Positions 8,924 through 19,016 of a DNA stretch of 64,000 nt are shown here, piece after piece (position 1 is the first letter of the stretch; every line of letters starts with the position of its first letter). Under the pieces are notes generated by a model, which worked only from the letters and a program-made list of their open reading frames with translations, did not search any database and was not told where the DNA came from. The translations under genes were made by a program, and so were the position numbers. This stretch comes from Lachnospiraceae bacterium (GTDB lineage Bacteria; Bacillota; Clostridia; Lachnospirales; Lachnospiraceae). The DNA is taken from positions 1 through 64,000 of the forward strand of contig JAGBNK010000018.1 in NCBI GenBank assembly GCA_017634455.1. Reading direction: 5' to 3'.

Positions 8924-10570
8924 ATGGTAGATAAGATATACAAGGCTCATAAAAGTGAATATGGATTATATCTTGAGATAGGCATTATTTCAGCCCTTGT
9001 TTTTGTGATTATATACGGGGTGAGAATCCTTAATCCGACATATACGACTTGGTTATATAATGGGGCGGATTTGACACAACATTATTTGGGATGGAAGGCA
9101 TACCGATTGTCTGCATGGCATTTCCCACTTGGAATCATAGATAATCTGTCGTATCCGAATGAGATGTCTGTAATATTTACGGATTCAATTCCATTATTTG
9201 CTCTTGTATTTAAATTATTTGCCTTTGCTTTGCCATCAGAATTTCAATACTTTGGAATTTGGGGACTCATGTCTTATATACTTCAGGGTATATTGGCTGC
9301 CAGAATTTTAAAGAAATACAATCAGAATAGACTTGTGCTCATATTGTCTTCAAGCATGTTTTTGTTTGTTCCGGTTATGATGGAGAGGATGTATTATCAT
9401 ACTGCCTTGGCGGGCCAATGGATTATCCTTTTATCATTAGAAGTCTTTTTGAATTGGAAGTCAGATGATGATGATTGGAAATACGTCAGAAGAATATGCG
9501 TGATTGCAATTCTTTCCGCAAGTGTTCATATTTATTTCGTTTTGATAAATGGAATTATATTGTTTGGAATAGTATTAAAAAACATCATTAATAGGTCAAG
9601 TCTTATAAGACAGATTTTATTACTTATAACATATGTTTTGGTTGCAGGCGTAGTAGTATATATTTTGGGTGGATTTGTTGGGAATACATCCAATGCCAAG
9701 GAGGGGCTTGGTGTATATGCCTTTAATTTAAATGGTTTCTTTAACCCGGCAGGTATTGTAGATGGTGGGGCAAATATTTTTCCTAATTTACCATTTTTAA
9801 CAGAGTGGCCGGATGAGGGATATAGCTATTTGGGAGCTGGATTTATCTTTTTGTTAGTCTTTGTAGTAGGCATTGGGATATTTGGTCTAAGGACATCAGG
9901 AGGTCTTTTTGGGAATAAGGGTTTAACTATTTCTTTACTGACTATTTCATTGTTATCGATTATATTTGCTTTATCACCTAGAGCGGGATTGGGGCAGGTT
10001 GAATTATATAATCTAGGCTTGCCAGAAATCATTTTAAAGGCCTGGTCTGTTTTTAGAGCGACAGGCAGAATTGCCTGGATATGTATGTATATAGTGATGT
10101 TTTGCAGTCTTATTTACTACATGCAAGTTCTCAATCAAAAGAAGCTATTAGCGGGTGCATTATTATTTATCTTATTAGTGATACAAGTATATGATTTGGG
10201 ACAGATAATAACATATAAGCATAATATATATTCGTCTGTTCAGACACATGAGTCATTATTACAAGATGAGAAATGGGATGAAATAGCTGCAAAGAGTAAG
10301 ATTAAGCATATTATTTATATGTCAGATATGAATATATTTGAAATGTTTGAATTTGGAAATTATGCATTAAACAATGATATGACGACGAGTGATTTCTATT
10401 ATGCTAGAAGCAATAAGGAAATAATTGAGCTATACAGGAACAAAGAGATTGAGCATCCGACCAGTGATGAAATATTTATATTTAAGATAGAAGATGAGTC
10501 GGAAGCTTTAAAGTATGATATGAATTGTTATTATGCAGATGAATATATAATTATGGCAAGAGGTTTATAG
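8924..10570 (+). CDS. DUF6311-family membrane protein, probable GT-C glycosyltransferase
   Basis: 548 residues. The N-terminus shows the DUF6311 pattern: a helix, then GADLTQHYLGWKAYRLSAW, FPLG, YPNEMSVIFTDSIPLFAL and EFQYFGIWGLMSYILQG. The Asp in GADLTQH sits in the first periplasmic loop where GT-C enzymes hold their catalytic acid. About eleven helices are followed by a C-terminal soluble domain of about 120 residues (from position 430) resembling the extracytoplasmic tail of this family. A GTG at 8921 directly precedes the ATG. Known members are uncharacterised; sugar transfer to surface glycan is inferred. Confidence 0.75.
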   Translation: MVDKIYKAHKSEYGLYLEIGIISALVFVIIYGVRILNPTYTTWLYNGADLTQHYLGWKAYRLSAWHFPLGIIDNLSYPNEMSVIFTDSIPLFALVFKLFAFALPSEFQYFGIWGLMSYILQGILAARILKKYNQNRLVLILSSSMFLFVPVMMERMYYHTALAGQWIILLSLEVFLNWKSDDDDWKYVRRICVIAILSASVHIYFVLINGIILFGIVLKNIINRSSLIRQILLLITYVLVAGVVVYILGGFVGNTSNAKEGLGVYAFNLNGFFNPAGIVDGGANIFPNLPFLTEWPDEGYSYLGAGFIFLLVFVVGIGIFGLRTSGGLFGNKGLTISLLTISLLSIIFALSPRAGLGQVELYNLGLPEIILKAWSVFRATGRIAWICMYIVMFCSLIYYMQVLNQKKLLAGALLFILLVIQVYDLGQIITYKHNIYSSVQTHESLLQDEKWDEIAAKSKIKHIIYMSDMNIFEMFEFGNYALNNDMTTSDFYYARSNKEIIELYRNKEIEHPTSDEIFIFKIEDESEALKYDMNCYYADEYIIMARGL

Positions 10571-11641
10571 GTGAAAAGGAAATATTATTATTCCATTAAT
10601 TTAATAAGAATATTTGTGGCGGTAATATTGGCCTGTTTATATCATTACATTGTTGTTTTTGGTACTAGTCCATTTAGATTTAAGGATATAGAGATTATTC
10701 TGGGTGAGTTTTCATACATAGGTGTAGAGATGTTTTTCCTTATATCCGGTTTTGTTATCTATGGGGCATATGCTGAGAAGATTTCTAGTGGATATGTAAG
10801 TTTTGGTGCATATTTAAAGGGCTGGATCAGACGTATATATCCTATGATGATATTGTCAGTCGTTTTTATGGCTGCAGCACAATGGATTAATTATTATCTA
10901 TATAATTCATATGCAATAATGGATTATTATGATGGCAGAAATACATTAAAAGCATTTATATTGAGTGCCTTGGGACTGAATTCTGGATGGATTTGCGACC
11001 ACGATCGACTATCGATTAATGGTGTCACATGGTATATTAGTATATTAATGATATGTTATTGCATCTTTTTTGGAATTAATAAAATCACAAAGAGTAACAA
11101 GATGTATAACCTTATAGGATTTTCTTTGGTGATTGTTATGGGAATGGTTTTGTTAACACGTCCTTTAGGGGTGCCGCTTTTATATACTTCAAATGCAAGG
11201 GGATACTTTGATTTCTTTTTGGGCTGCCTTATAGCATTAATATATAAGGATTTATTGACAGACAAAAGTAGACCATGGCTTTTGGGATTTGCCTTAGTTG
11301 CTATTTTGGCATATATAGGTTTTTATTTAAGGAATGGATTTAATAATTATGCTTGTAGTTTACTCTTAAATACTGGTCTGTTTGTTTTGATGACCAATTT
11401 AGAAATACTTGAGCATTGGTCAGATAATTCCTTTGTAAAATATCTTGGTAAAATATCATTTCCGATTTATTTATGGAACCTGCCGGTATTTGCTGTAATA
11501 AAATTGTTTATAAATATTAGACATGTTCAGCTAGATTATAGTTCGATTATCACTTGGTTAGTATTTGCGATTGCAAATATATTTGTGGCGATAATAGTGC
11601 AATTTTTATTGGATAAATGTGAGAGAATAATAAGAGGCTAA
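10571..11641 (+). CDS. Acyltransferase family 3 membrane protein (OatA/OafA type)
   Basis: 356 residues, ten helices. The signature is SINLIRIFVAVILACLYHYI, then YIGVEMFFLISGFVIYG and a basic segment LKGWIRRIYPMM, the classic OafA/OatA start. The C-terminus has KYLGKISFPIYLWNLPVF. There is no SGNH hydrolase domain, so transfer to the sugar would be done by the membrane domain itself or a partner. The start is GTG immediately after the preceding TAG, with AAGAGG upstream. One base separates its stop from the next acyltransferase. Confidence 0.9.
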   Translation: MKRKYYYSINLIRIFVAVILACLYHYIVVFGTSPFRFKDIEIILGEFSYIGVEMFFLISGFVIYGAYAEKISSGYVSFGAYLKGWIRRIYPMMILSVVFMAAAQWINYYLYNSYAIMDYYDGRNTLKAFILSALGLNSGWICDHDRLSINGVTWYISILMICYCIFFGINKITKSNKMYNLIGFSLVIVMGMVLLTRPLGVPLLYTSNARGYFDFFLGCLIALIYKDLLTDKSRPWLLGFALVAILAYIGFYLRNGFNNYACSLLLNTGLFVLMTNLEILEHWSDNSFVKYLGKISFPIYLWNLPVFAVIKLFINIRHVQLDYSSIITWLVFAIANIFVAIIVQFLLDKCERIIRG

Positions 11642-11642
11642 G

Positions 11643-12707
11643 ATGAAAAACAGAAAAATCTATTTTGATATTTTGAGAATTATAGCAATATTATGCGTGA
11701 TATATAATCACACAAATGAGCGTGGATATTTTTTGTATGCTTTACCATGTTCTATGCCTCTTAAAATTTTTTATATGATTGTGGCAGAGTTTATAGCCAT
11801 TGGAGTGCCTGTGTTTTTCATGATCTCGGGTGCATTGTTGTTAGGCAGAGATGAATCTATAGCTGATCTCTATAAAAAGAGAGTGTTAAGAATATTTGGG
11901 GTAATCGTCATTTTTTCTCTTATACAGTTTGCCTATAAGCTTTCAATAGGAGAAGCGGAAGCATCAGTTAAGTATTTGGCTGATAATACAATTAATCAAA
12001 ATATAGTTCCATCGTATTGGTTTTTATATACATATTTCGCTTTTCTAATAATCTTGCCGTTGCTTAGAAAACTCGTGAAGGCAATGAGCGAGGATGATTT
12101 TAAATATTTGATTATTTTATATTTGTTAATCGAGGGCGCTTTGGCGGTTGTTTTATATTTGTTGGGATATGAGTCTTATAGTATGTTCTTTGAGAGACCA
12201 TTCTTTGATAGGATTATTATCTTCCCATTAGTGGGCTATTATCTTGAAAACAGAGTGCCAAGGGAGAAATATAATTCGACAGGTTTAAAAAAGCTTTTAT
12301 TTGCCAGTTTAGTTACATTTGTTGTATTTGTCACTATGACATTATATAGAAATATGCCATACGAGGAGTTTACGACATACGATAAGGGCTTATATACTTG
12401 CGGATTGACGCTTGTTTTGGATATTACAGTTTTTTATCTGATTAAATATTTATTTGATATAAGAATTGATAATGCAAGCGTTTCGACGAGAGCTTATAAG
12501 ATGGTGACAATGGTTGGTTCAGCTATCTTTGGAGTGTATCTCGTGGAAGGAAATGTAAGATATTATACGGAGTTTATTGATGCTTTTTTAAGTGATTATG
12601 TGGGAGTTTTCCCTGCAGCGGTAGTGTGGGACTTGATAATATTTGTTATCAGCTTAATGATTTCGTTTGTCATGAAGAGAATACCTGGGTTAAAGAAGCT
12701 TTTATAG
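11643..12707 (+). CDS. Acyltransferase family 3 membrane protein (WecH/YiaH-like)
   Basis: 354 residues. The signature is YFDILRIIAILCVIYNHT, followed by AIGVPVFFMISGALLLGR and a conserved Lys-Arg pair (YKKRVLRIFGV). PSYWFLYTYFAFLIILPLLR matches the WecH-like branch ('hWFLYxLIGLYLxxPxLR'). Ten helices are visible. Only one base separates it from the upstream gene, and seven bases from the downstream one. WecH O-acetylates enterobacterial common antigen; here the acceptor is unknown. Confidence 0.9.
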   Translation: MKNRKIYFDILRIIAILCVIYNHTNERGYFLYALPCSMPLKIFYMIVAEFIAIGVPVFFMISGALLLGRDESIADLYKKRVLRIFGVIVIFSLIQFAYKLSIGEAEASVKYLADNTINQNIVPSYWFLYTYFAFLIILPLLRKLVKAMSEDDFKYLIILYLLIEGALAVVLYLLGYESYSMFFERPFFDRIIIFPLVGYYLENRVPREKYNSTGLKKLLFASLVTFVVFVTMTLYRNMPYEEFTTYDKGLYTCGLTLVLDITVFYLIKYLFDIRIDNASVSTRAYKMVTMVGSAIFGVYLVEGNVRYYTEFIDAFLSDYVGVFPAAVVWDLIIFVISLMISFVMKRIPGLKKLL

Positions 12708-12714
12708 GTGATAT

Positions 12715-13734
12715 ATGAAAAAGGATTGTAAAATAGAATTATATAGATTTATAGCAGCTTTATTTATTATAATGGGGCACTACTGGAACGATTTAAGTCC
12801 TGAGAAAATATGGCCATTTACTGTTTCTTATCAGTTTGTAGAATTCTTTTTTATAGTAACGGGATATTTTACTGCCAGACATTTCGAAGGAAGTACGTAT
12901 ATAGATGAGAGCTTGAAGTCTGTATTAGTTTATGATTTTAATAAATTCAAACGTTTTATTCCTTATACTATACCTGCTATAGTCTGTGTTTACGCAGGTG
13001 AGGTGTTGGAGGCATATTGTAATGGTCAAACAATCGACAGACTGATTATTATTAGAGATTTTCTGATGGAGATATCGTTTTTGTCAGCATTGAAATCTGA
13101 TGCAGCGCATATTTTTATTATGTGGTTTTTATCGGCCATGTTTATTACCTTGCCTGTAATTATTGCTTTTACCTTGATTCCAAATGGACGATTAAAGATT
13201 GTTCTGGGGACAGTAATTGTGGGGATATTTTATATAATTAGTGATGATTATACTAGTCAACATTTTCCAGATCAGATTATTAGAGCTTTTATGGGAATGT
13301 TATTAGGAGTGGTTATTTATTATATTGGCCAGATGGTGAAGAAATACAATGTTACAAAGGCGGTAAAGTCTATTGGTACATTAGTATTTGTGGTTGCATA
13401 TATTTATCCATTATATTTCGCATACAAGAATTATTTTATACTGAAAGAAGACTTGCTTTGTTTTATAATATGGATAACTCTTGTAATGTCTGATATGACA
13501 TTGTTTAAACCTTGGTATAATCGATTGGTTGAATTTCTTGGAAGTTTTAGTATGCCGATTTTTATTTGGCACTTACCAGTTATTTAATTTATGCTTGCGT
13601 TTACGGAAATTGAAAATGACTTCCTACGAATGATGATGTGTTATGCACTTACATTTGCAGTGGCTGGAGTGAATATGTATTTGGTTAAATTGAGCGGTAG
13701 AATAAAGTGTCGTGAATTGAGGGAGAATAGATGA
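12715..13734 (+). pseudogene. Acyltransferase family 3 interrupted by an in-frame TAA at 13585-13587
   Basis: The first 290 codons give a near-complete acyltransferase: IELYRFIAALFIIMGHYW with Arg and His, VEFFFIVTGYFTAR, and a C-terminal SFSMPIFIWHLPVI. The stop TAA then occurs where family members normally enter their last helix. The same frame continues for 48 codons (FMLAFTEIENDF..., a hydrophobic helix, a basic tail) and ends at TGA 13732-13734. That TGA overlaps the next gene as ATGA, the coupling expected of the intact gene. A single TAT-to-TAA or TTA-to-TAA change explains it. The product ending at 13587 might retain some function without its last helix. Confidence 0.82.
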
Positions 13735-16070
13735 AAGCGATAATATTAGCAGGTGGAGCAGGAGATAGACTCTGGCCTTTGTCCAGAAGAAATTATCCTA
13801 AACAGTTTATACAACAGAATAACGGAAACTCTTTATTTCAGGAGACTGTAATTAGAAATATTCCTTTTTGCAATGAGTTTATTATAATTACAAACTCTAA
13901 GCATCGAGAAATTGTCGAAGGACAGATGAAGGGTTTCCAGGGAATTAAATATAAACTTGTGCTGGAGGAGAGCAGCAAAGGAACTGCTCCGGCTATAGCT
14001 TTTGCTTTGAATTTGATTTCAGAGGATGAGGATGTATTTATATTGCCGGCAGATTTGCTGATAACAGGAGAGGGCTATAGCGAAGCTATTTATGATGCCA
14101 AGAAGTTAAGTGATGATGATCGCATAGTATTATTTGGTGTTCGGGCAGAGGAACCGGATGTTAATTATGGATATATTAGACACAAAGATTCTGTTGTGAC
14201 CCGTTTTATAGAGAAACCTTCAGAAGCAATGGCTGACAAGATTTTTGCAGAAAATGATGTGCTGTGGAATGGCGGAATGATTCTTGCTAATGTAGATATA
14301 TTACGTAAAGCGTTTGAAATGGCTTCAAGAAATATAAGTGAATGGTCTAAAAAGACATTTGAACATATTTCTAGAGAAAAAGAAACTGATGGTCGAGTTT
14401 TTGTTATAAATAGAAACCAAATGTCTACATTGGATAGAACTCATATTGAGAAAGCTGTTCTTGAGGATGCAGACAATTTATCAGTTGTTCAGCTTCGTTG
14501 TAAATGGCAGGACATTTCCAACTTTGAATCTTATGAGAAGTCGCCACTTCTTGGATCTCAGAAAAATGTATTGAAAATGGCTTGTGAGAATACCACAGTT
14601 ATCAATAATACAGACAGAAAACTGGTGGTTGTAAATGGGTTGAAGGACACCTTTGTAATTAATACTGAGGATGCTATTTATATTACCAAGAAAGAATTGG
14701 AACAGGATATAAAAGGAGCAATGAAGCAGGCCTCTGAGGAGATTAGGGAATATTTAAAATATAATCCGAAAACCTACAGGGCATGGGGAACCAGAGAGTT
14801 AATAGCTCAGGCTACAGGATATAGAGTTCGAAAGATAGAATTATATCCAGGATGCTCACTGTCTGCTCATGTACATCAGAGAAGAACTGAAGGATATTCT
14901 GTTATAAAGGGGCAGCTATCCATTGAGATTGATGGTGTACATCAGGTGATTGGATCTGGTGAAAATATTAATGTACTGCCAAATCAGTTGCATCGTCTAT
15001 ATAACGATGGAGATATTACAGCCATAATAATTGAGGTTGATACAGGTGAAGAAATAGACGAGCGAGACATGGTGCATCAGGATGAGATGGAGACAGATTC
15101 AAAGCTTCCATCATTATACAAGATGTCGCCTATATTCAAGGATTACATCTGGGGCGGAAATCGATTAGTAACAGACTTTGGCAAGAAGAGTCCATATGAA
15201 ATTACTGCGGAGTCCTGGGAGCTGTCTGCTCATAAGGACGGCCAGAGCGTAATTTCAGGAGGCCCTTTTGACGGAATGGCTTTTGGAGATTTCGTAAAGA
15301 AGTACGGAGCAGAGGTGTGCGGCTGGAAGAGTAGAACCTTTGATAGATTCCCGATATTGATTAAGTTTATTGATGCATTGAATCCTCTTTCAGTACAGAT
15401 TCATCCCTATGATGATTATGCTTTTGTACATGAGAAGGAATTTGGCAAGAATGAAGTCTGGTATATTATGGATGCCAAGCCTGGTGCATTCCTATATTGT
15501 GGCTTCAAGCATGATGTGACAAAGGAAGAGGTTCGAGAGCGAATTGCCAACAATACCATTATAGATATTCTAAATCGTGTGGAAGTGAAACAGGGGGATG
15601 TAATATTTATCCCGGCAGGAACCATCCATGCAATAGGTGCTGGAATACTGGTTTGCGAAATACAGCAGAATTCTAATAGTACTTATCGAGTGTATGATTA
15701 TGACAGAGTGGGCAAAGATGGCAAGAAGCGAGAACTTCATATAGAGAAAGCCATGGATGTTATGACTACATCTGCATATAAGCAGGATGCTTTTGGCTTG
15801 GAGGAACCAGAATTAATTGATGGTCAGCTTCAGCAGCAGTTATGCCTGTGCAAATATTTTCAATGCAGGAAATATACTGTGGATGGAGAGATATCTATTT
15901 ATATGGATAATGCAAGCTTTGCATCTGTTGTTGTATTGTCAGGAAGTGGAAAAATAATTGCAGATTATGAGATGATTGATATAAAAAAAGGTGATTCTAT
16001 ATTTGCATCGGCTGGTAGAAAAACGATAAAAATAAAAGGTCGATGCGAAGTATTATTGACTAATATATAA
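13731..16070 (+). CDS. Mannose-1-phosphate guanylyltransferase / phosphomannose isomerase, with an extra type I isomerase domain
   Basis: 779 residues in three parts. Residues 1-275 are a nucleotidyltransferase with the GDP-mannose pyrophosphorylase signature GGAGDRLWPLSRRNYPKQF and the late FIEKP motif. Residues 340-445 are the type II phosphomannose isomerase cupin (AWGTRELI, SAHVHQRRTEGY, VLPNQLHRLYN). Residues 455-779 are a type I isomerase (ManA) with SVQIHPYDDYA, a zinc-ligand stretch ending KNEVWYIMDA, and PAGTIHAIG. It would convert fructose-6-P to mannose-6-P and mannose-1-P to GDP-mannose. The start is coupled (ATGA) to the broken acyltransferase. The fusion of both isomerase types is unusual. 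Confidence 0.9.
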   Translation: MKAIILAGGAGDRLWPLSRRNYPKQFIQQNNGNSLFQETVIRNIPFCNEFIIITNSKHREIVEGQMKGFQGIKYKLVLEESSKGTAPAIAFALNLISEDEDVFILPADLLITGEGYSEAIYDAKKLSDDDRIVLFGVRAEEPDVNYGYIRHKDSVVTRFIEKPSEAMADKIFAENDVLWNGGMILANVDILRKAFEMASRNISEWSKKTFEHISREKETDGRVFVINRNQMSTLDRTHIEKAVLEDADNLSVVQLRCKWQDISNFESYEKSPLLGSQKNVLKMACENTTVINNTDRKLVVVNGLKDTFVINTEDAIYITKKELEQDIKGAMKQASEEIREYLKYNPKTYRAWGTRELIAQATGYRVRKIELYPGCSLSAHVHQRRTEGYSVIKGQLSIEIDGVHQVIGSGENINVLPNQLHRLYNDGDITAIIIEVDTGEEIDERDMVHQDEMETDSKLPSLYKMSPIFKDYIWGGNRLVTDFGKKSPYEITAESWELSAHKDGQSVISGGPFDGMAFGDFVKKYGAEVCGWKSRTFDRFPILIKFIDALNPLSVQIHPYDDYAFVHEKEFGKNEVWYIMDAKPGAFLYCGFKHDVTKEEVRERIANNTIIDILNRVEVKQGDVIFIPAGTIHAIGAGILVCEIQQNSNSTYRVYDYDRVGKDGKKRELHIEKAMDVMTTSAYKQDAFGLEEPELIDGQLQQQLCLCKYFQCRKYTVDGEISIYMDNASFASVVVLSGSGKIIADYEMIDIKKGDSIFASAGRKTIKIKGRCEVLLTNI

Positions 16071-16088
16071 ACATGTAAGGAGAACATC

Positions 16089-17156
16089 ATGAACACATAC
16101 GGAGTAATTATGGCAGGAGGCGGCGGAACCCGTTTCTGGCCTCTATCAAGACATGAGGAGCCTAAGCAGCTTCTAAACTTAAGCGGTAAGGACCTTATGA
16201 TAAATGAGACTATTGATAGAGTCTCAACTTTGACTGACAAGGACAATATATTTATTGTGACAAATGTGGATCAAGTGCCGAAAATGCTTGAAGCTACAAA
16301 TGGCAGAATACAGCCAAATCATATTCTGTCTGAGCCATCAGCTAGAAATACAGCGGCTTGTATTGGTTACGCGGCTCTTGAGATTGTAGAGAAATATGGG
16401 GATGGTGTTATGACTATCTTCCCATCAGATCATTTTATTAAAAATGAAGAGGCATTTACAGCGATTCTGAAGGAAGCTATCAAAGTTGCTGATGAAGAGG
16501 ATGCTCTTATTACACTTGGTATTACACCAACATTTGCCTCAACTGGATATGGATATATCAGATTTGAAAAGGGTGATGAGAATCTCGCCAAGAAAGTGGT
16601 TGAGTTTAAGGAAAAACCTGATGCTGCCACAGCAGAGAAGTATGTTGCGAGTGGAGAGTATGCTTGGAATTCTGGCATGTTTGTATGGAAGGCTTCAGTT
16701 ATTCTTGATGAGTTCAAGGAGTTGCTTCCTGATGTGTATGCTTGCTTAGAGCAAATCAAGGCAGGACTTAACACCGCGGATGAGGCCCAGATTATTAATG
16801 AGGTCTATCCTACAATCCCAAGTATTTCCATTGATTATGGCATTATGGAGAAGTCAGACAAAGTCAAGGTTATCTCTGCAGAAATGGGATGGAATGATGT
16901 GGGATCCTGGGATAATTTGGGTGTGCTTTATGATGGGGATGACAAGGGCAATGTATTTGCCGGAGATCATATTGCGATTGAAACAACCAATACAATTACT
17001 TATTCAGGAAAGAGACTTATAACTACAATTGGAGTTGATAATCTCATTGTGGTTGAAACAGATGATGCCATTTTGGTTTGCGACAAGAATCGTGCCCAGG
17101 ATGTGAAGAAGATTGTGGACCAGTTAAAGAAAGATGGTCGCAGCGAATTGTTGTAG
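16089..17156 (+). CDS. manC: Mannose-1-phosphate guanylyltransferase
   Basis: 355 residues, the usual length of stand-alone GDP-mannose pyrophosphorylases. GGGGTRFWPLSRHEEPKQLL is the nucleotide-binding signature. SEPSARNTAACIGYAAL, FPSDHFI, GYGYIRFE and FKEKPD follow in the normal order, and WNDVGSWDNL near the end is the conserved C-terminal motif. It makes GDP-mannose from mannose-1-phosphate and GTP in the cytoplasm. The ribosome site AAGGAGA is 18 bases after the fusion enzyme, so both belong to one unit. It duplicates the N-terminal activity of that protein with a more canonical active site. Confidence 0.95.
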   Translation: MNTYGVIMAGGGGTRFWPLSRHEEPKQLLNLSGKDLMINETIDRVSTLTDKDNIFIVTNVDQVPKMLEATNGRIQPNHILSEPSARNTAACIGYAALEIVEKYGDGVMTIFPSDHFIKNEEAFTAILKEAIKVADEEDALITLGITPTFASTGYGYIRFEKGDENLAKKVVEFKEKPDAATAEKYVASGEYAWNSGMFVWKASVILDEFKELLPDVYACLEQIKAGLNTADEAQIINEVYPTIPSISIDYGIMEKSDKVKVISAEMGWNDVGSWDNLGVLYDGDDKGNVFAGDHIAIETTNTITYSGKRLITTIGVDNLIVVETDDAILVCDKNRAQDVKKIVDQLKKDGRSELL

Positions 17157-17179
17157 ATTTTTGGATTTTGAAATATAAT
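17151..17179 (+). promoter_or_regulatory. Sigma-A-type promoter for the phosphomannomutase gene
   Basis: TTGTAG (17151-17156), a 17-base spacer and TATAAT (17174-17179) lie just after the manC stop. The transcript would start near 17186, about 40 bases before the next ATG. This suggests the mutase can be transcribed apart from the glycan operon. Confidence 0.55.
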
Positions 17180-17227
17180 AGAACCCAAGTGAGTGTAACA
17201 AAATTTTTATAGGGAAAGGAATTTGAA

Positions 17228-18973
17228 ATGAGCTATAAAGACATTTATACACAGTGGTGTACAGACCCTTATTTTGATGAGGATACCAAAGCTGAGTTGA
17301 AGGCTTTGACAGACGAGAAGGAAATTGAAGACAGATTTTACCGTCAGTTAGAATTCGGTACTGGTGGACTTCGTGGAGTTATCGGTGCGGGAACAAACCG
17401 TATGAATATTTACACAGTTCGTCAGGCTACTCAGGGATTGGCTAATTATATTATTTCACAGAATGCCCAGGACAAGGGAGTTGCAATTGGATATGATTCT
17501 CGTATCATGTCACCAGAGTTTGCAGATGAAGCTGCTCTTTGCCTGAATGCAAATGGAATCAAGACTTATATTTTCGAGTCACTTCGTCCAACTCCAGAAG
17601 TATCATTTGCAGTTAAAGAGTTTGGTTGTACTGCAGGTATTATGGTTACTGCAAGTCATAACCCTCGTGAATACAATGGATACAAGGTATACTGGGCAGA
17701 TGGTGCACAGATTACTCCTCCACATGACACAGGAATTCTGGCAGAGGTTGCCAAGATTACATCCTTTGATCAGGTGAAGACAATGGACAAGGCTGAGGCT
17801 ACAGCAGCCGGTCTTTACAATGTAATTCCAGAGGACTTTGAGGATAAATATATGGCTAACCTCAAGGCACAGTCTATACATCCAGAGGTTATCAAGGAGA
17901 TGGCCAAGGATTTCACAATCGTATATACTCCACTCAATGGTACAGGAAATGTGCCTGTTAGACGAGTATTGAAGGAGCTTGGATTTGAGAAGGTTCATGT
18001 AGTAAAGGAGCAGGAAGCTCCTGATGGTGATTTCCCAACTCTTCCAAATCCTAACCCAGAGCTTCCACAGGCATTTGATTTGGCTGTAAAGCTTGCAGGT
18101 GAGGTTGATGCAGACATTATCCTGGCAACAGATCCAGATGCTGATAGACTTGGTGTATATTGCAAGGCTCCAGCAGGATATGATGGACCTACACAGGGTG
18201 GATATATCTCATTTACAGGAAATATGTCAGGAATGCTTATTGCAGAATATATCCTAAATGAGCGTCAGGCTACAAATACTATGCCATCTAATCCAACACT
18301 TGTTACTACTATTGTAACAACAGATATGGCAAAGGTTATTTCAGAAGCTCATGGCGTAGAAGTTATTGAAGTCCTTACAGGATTTAAGTACATCGGTGAG
18401 CAGATTAAGTTGTTCGAGCAGGCAGGAAACAAGAACAACAATTATGTATTCGGTCTTGAGGAATCTTATGGTTGCTTAGCTGGAACATATGCTAGAGATA
18501 AGGACGCTGTAGTTGCAGTTATGATGCTCTGTGAAGTTGCATCATGGTACAAGAAGCAGGGTAAGACTCTCTGGGATGCTATGCTTGATATGTATGAGAA
18601 ATACGGTTACTTCCGTGAGGGCCAGCAGGCAATTACATTGAAGGGTATGGACGGAGCAGCACAGATTCAGGAAATGATGACAAATGCTCGTAATAACCCA
18701 CCTAAGCAGCTTGGCTCATACAAGGTTTTGGCAGTTAGAGATTACAAGCTTGACGAGAGAGTAGATATGGTTACTGGTGAGAAGACTTCAACTGGTCTTC
18801 CATCATCAAATGTACTTTATTATGAGCTTGAAAATAATGCTTGGGCTTGTATCCGTCCTTCAGGAACAGAGCCAAAGATTAAATTCTACTTTGGTGTAAA
18901 GGGAACATCTCTTGCAGATTCACAGGCCAAGATGGATGAGGTTAAGGATTCTTTGTTGGAATTATTCTCATAA
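17228..18973 (+). CDS. Phosphoglucomutase/phosphomannomutase
   Basis: 581 residues, the long PgcA-type alpha-D-phosphohexomutase. The motifs appear in order: GTGGLRGVIG near the N-terminus, the phosphoserine loop TASHNPREYNGYK (residues about 140-152), the metal loop ATDPDADRLGVY, the sugar loop GLEESYGC and the phosphate-binding RPSGTEPKIKFY at the C-terminus. It interconverts hexose-6-P and hexose-1-P and so links the isomerase domain upstream to GDP-mannose and UDP-glucose formation. Its codon use is smoother and more G+C rich than the glycan genes before it, as expected of a core gene. Confidence 0.95.
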   Translation: MSYKDIYTQWCTDPYFDEDTKAELKALTDEKEIEDRFYRQLEFGTGGLRGVIGAGTNRMNIYTVRQATQGLANYIISQNAQDKGVAIGYDSRIMSPEFADEAALCLNANGIKTYIFESLRPTPEVSFAVKEFGCTAGIMVTASHNPREYNGYKVYWADGAQITPPHDTGILAEVAKITSFDQVKTMDKAEATAAGLYNVIPEDFEDKYMANLKAQSIHPEVIKEMAKDFTIVYTPLNGTGNVPVRRVLKELGFEKVHVVKEQEAPDGDFPTLPNPNPELPQAFDLAVKLAGEVDADIILATDPDADRLGVYCKAPAGYDGPTQGGYISFTGNMSGMLIAEYILNERQATNTMPSNPTLVTTIVTTDMAKVISEAHGVEVIEVLTGFKYIGEQIKLFEQAGNKNNNYVFGLEESYGCLAGTYARDKDAVVAVMMLCEVASWYKKQGKTLWDAMLDMYEKYGYFREGQQAITLKGMDGAAQIQEMMTNARNNPPKQLGSYKVLAVRDYKLDERVDMVTGEKTSTGLPSSNVLYYELENNAWACIRPSGTEPKIKFYFGVKGTSLADSQAKMDEVKDSLLELFS

Positions 18974-19016
18974 TTTGTATTGAAAGCATAGTAACTATGG
19001 CAAACAGGTGAAATAT

